Positions 5,884 to 6,119 of a stretch of DNA of 6,119 nt are shown here, in pieces. The notes under the pieces were generated by a model, which was not told the origin of the DNA, did no database searches, and worked only from the letters and a program-made list of their open reading frames with translations. Location of the stretch: the NCBI GenBank assembly GCA_003695725.1, contig RFHX01000270.1, positions 1-6,119 on the forward strand, given 5' to 3'. The stretch is from J061 sp003695725 [NCBI: Candidatus Schekmanbacteria bacterium] (GTDB taxonomy: Bacteria > Schekmanbacteria > GWA2-38-11). Position numbers and translations under genes: made by a program. Position 1 is the stretch's first letter. Each line of letters starts with the position of its first letter.

Positions 5884-6119
5884 TTTTCTTTTGCTTCCTT
5901 TATATCAAAGTTCGAAATTAAGAAATAGATGCTTCTGCCGACTTTCCCTAATTCTTTAATATCAACTCCATGGGGCAGAATAGAATAGATTTCTTCAAGT
6001 GTATCGTCATTGACAAGATAAGCAACCTTTTTTGCTTTTAAATTGTGCAACATATCCGTCCATGATTCATCTTCAGGAAATGTTTTACCTATATAAAAAG
6101 GTAAAGCCATATCATTTTC
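5880..6119 (-). CDS. C-terminal end of an ArnT/GT39-like glycosyltransferase, cut by right edge
   Basis: The frame is open from the right edge to the TGA at 5882-5880, giving 79 residues. The ATG at 6110 is most likely internal, because the frame continues upstream (Glu-Asn-Asp) and no ribosome site can be judged. The fragment is soluble: ALPFYIGK, then a Trp-containing helix, KKVAYLVNDD, LEEIYSILP, and finally GRSIYFLISN. This pattern of short strand, FYxGK, helix, strand with Leu-Val and a closing Gly-Arg strand ending in Ser-Asn resembles the periplasmic C-terminal domain of ArnT-like GT-C enzymes, which use undecaprenyl-phosphate sugars. Directly joined to arnB by a TTGA overlap, it would be a good ArnT candidate. 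The membrane part lies outside the window, so the assignment rests on a short, weakly conserved tail plus context. Confidence 0.6.
   Translation of the reverse strand, partial: ENDMALPFYIGKTFPEDESWTDMLHNLKAKKVAYLVNDDTLEEIYSILPHGVDIKELGKVGRSIYFLISNFDIKEAKEN
5894..5900 (-). promoter_or_regulatory. ribosome binding site supporting the TTG start of arnB
   Basis: On the minus strand AAGGAAG (5900-5894) lies inside the end of the upstream gene, ten bases before the TTG at 5883. The TTGA overlap of the arnB start with the upstream stop, together with this site, points to coupled translation of the two genes. Confidence 0.55.

Noticed and set aside
5089-5959. Plus-strand open frames opposite arnB (5089-5271, 5492-5677, 5687-5959)
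   Set aside because: They are antisense to well-conserved ArnB motifs, have no recognisable domain, and the minus-strand reading fully explains the region.
1-6119. Mobile elements, CRISPR arrays, tRNA or rRNA genes
   Set aside because: No transposase-like frame, terminal repeats, regularly spaced repeats or cloverleaf-like sequence was seen; nearly all bases are explained by co-directional genes.

Overview
The window carries six or seven genes, all on the minus strand, so transcription runs from the right edge (high coordinates) to the left. The core is a near-complete set of cytoplasmic and inner-membrane enzymes of the Arn (Pmr) pathway. This pathway makes 4-amino-4-deoxy-L-arabinose (Ara4N) on undecaprenyl phosphate, the donor used to decorate lipid A in Gram-negative bacteria and lower its affinity for polymyxin-type cationic peptides. 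The DNA is AT-rich and uses TTG and GTG starts, and the proteins are clearly diverged from the enterobacterial ones. I infer a diderm, non-enterobacterial and possibly uncultivated lineage, and cannot name a taxon from the sequence.

Layout from right to left in transcription order: (1) 6119-5880, the last 79 codons of a gene cut by the window edge, which look like the soluble C-terminal end of an ArnT/GT39-type glycosyltransferase; (2) 5883-4696, ArnB aminotransferase; (3) 4681-3707, ArnC undecaprenyl-phosphate glycosyltransferase; (4) 3710-2769, the formyltransferase that forms the N-terminal half of enterobacterial ArnA; (5) 2751-1786, the UDP-glucuronate decarboxylase-like SDR that forms the C-terminal half of ArnA; (6) 1802-870, ArnD deformylase; (7) after a 105-base gap with a promoter-like sequence, 764 to the left edge, the N-terminal 254 residues of a second GT-C membrane glycosyltransferase. 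Genes 1 to 6 are overlapping or separated by at most 17 bases, so they are almost certainly one operon.

How they work together (established for the families): the SDR oxidises and decarboxylates UDP-glucuronate to the UDP-4-ketopentose. ArnB transaminates it to UDP-Ara4N, and the formyltransferase N-formylates it. ArnC transfers the formylated sugar to undecaprenyl phosphate, ArnD removes the formyl group, and an ArnT-type GT-C moves the sugar to its acceptor in the periplasm. The gene order B-C-A(N)-A(C)-D matches enterobacterial arnBCAD, except that ArnA is two separate genes. The points most worth attention are the split ArnA with apparently intact catalytic residues in both halves, and the two different GT-C genes flanking the cassette, which leave open which one is the Ara4N transferase and what the other does. 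No mobile element, RNA gene or CRISPR array was seen.
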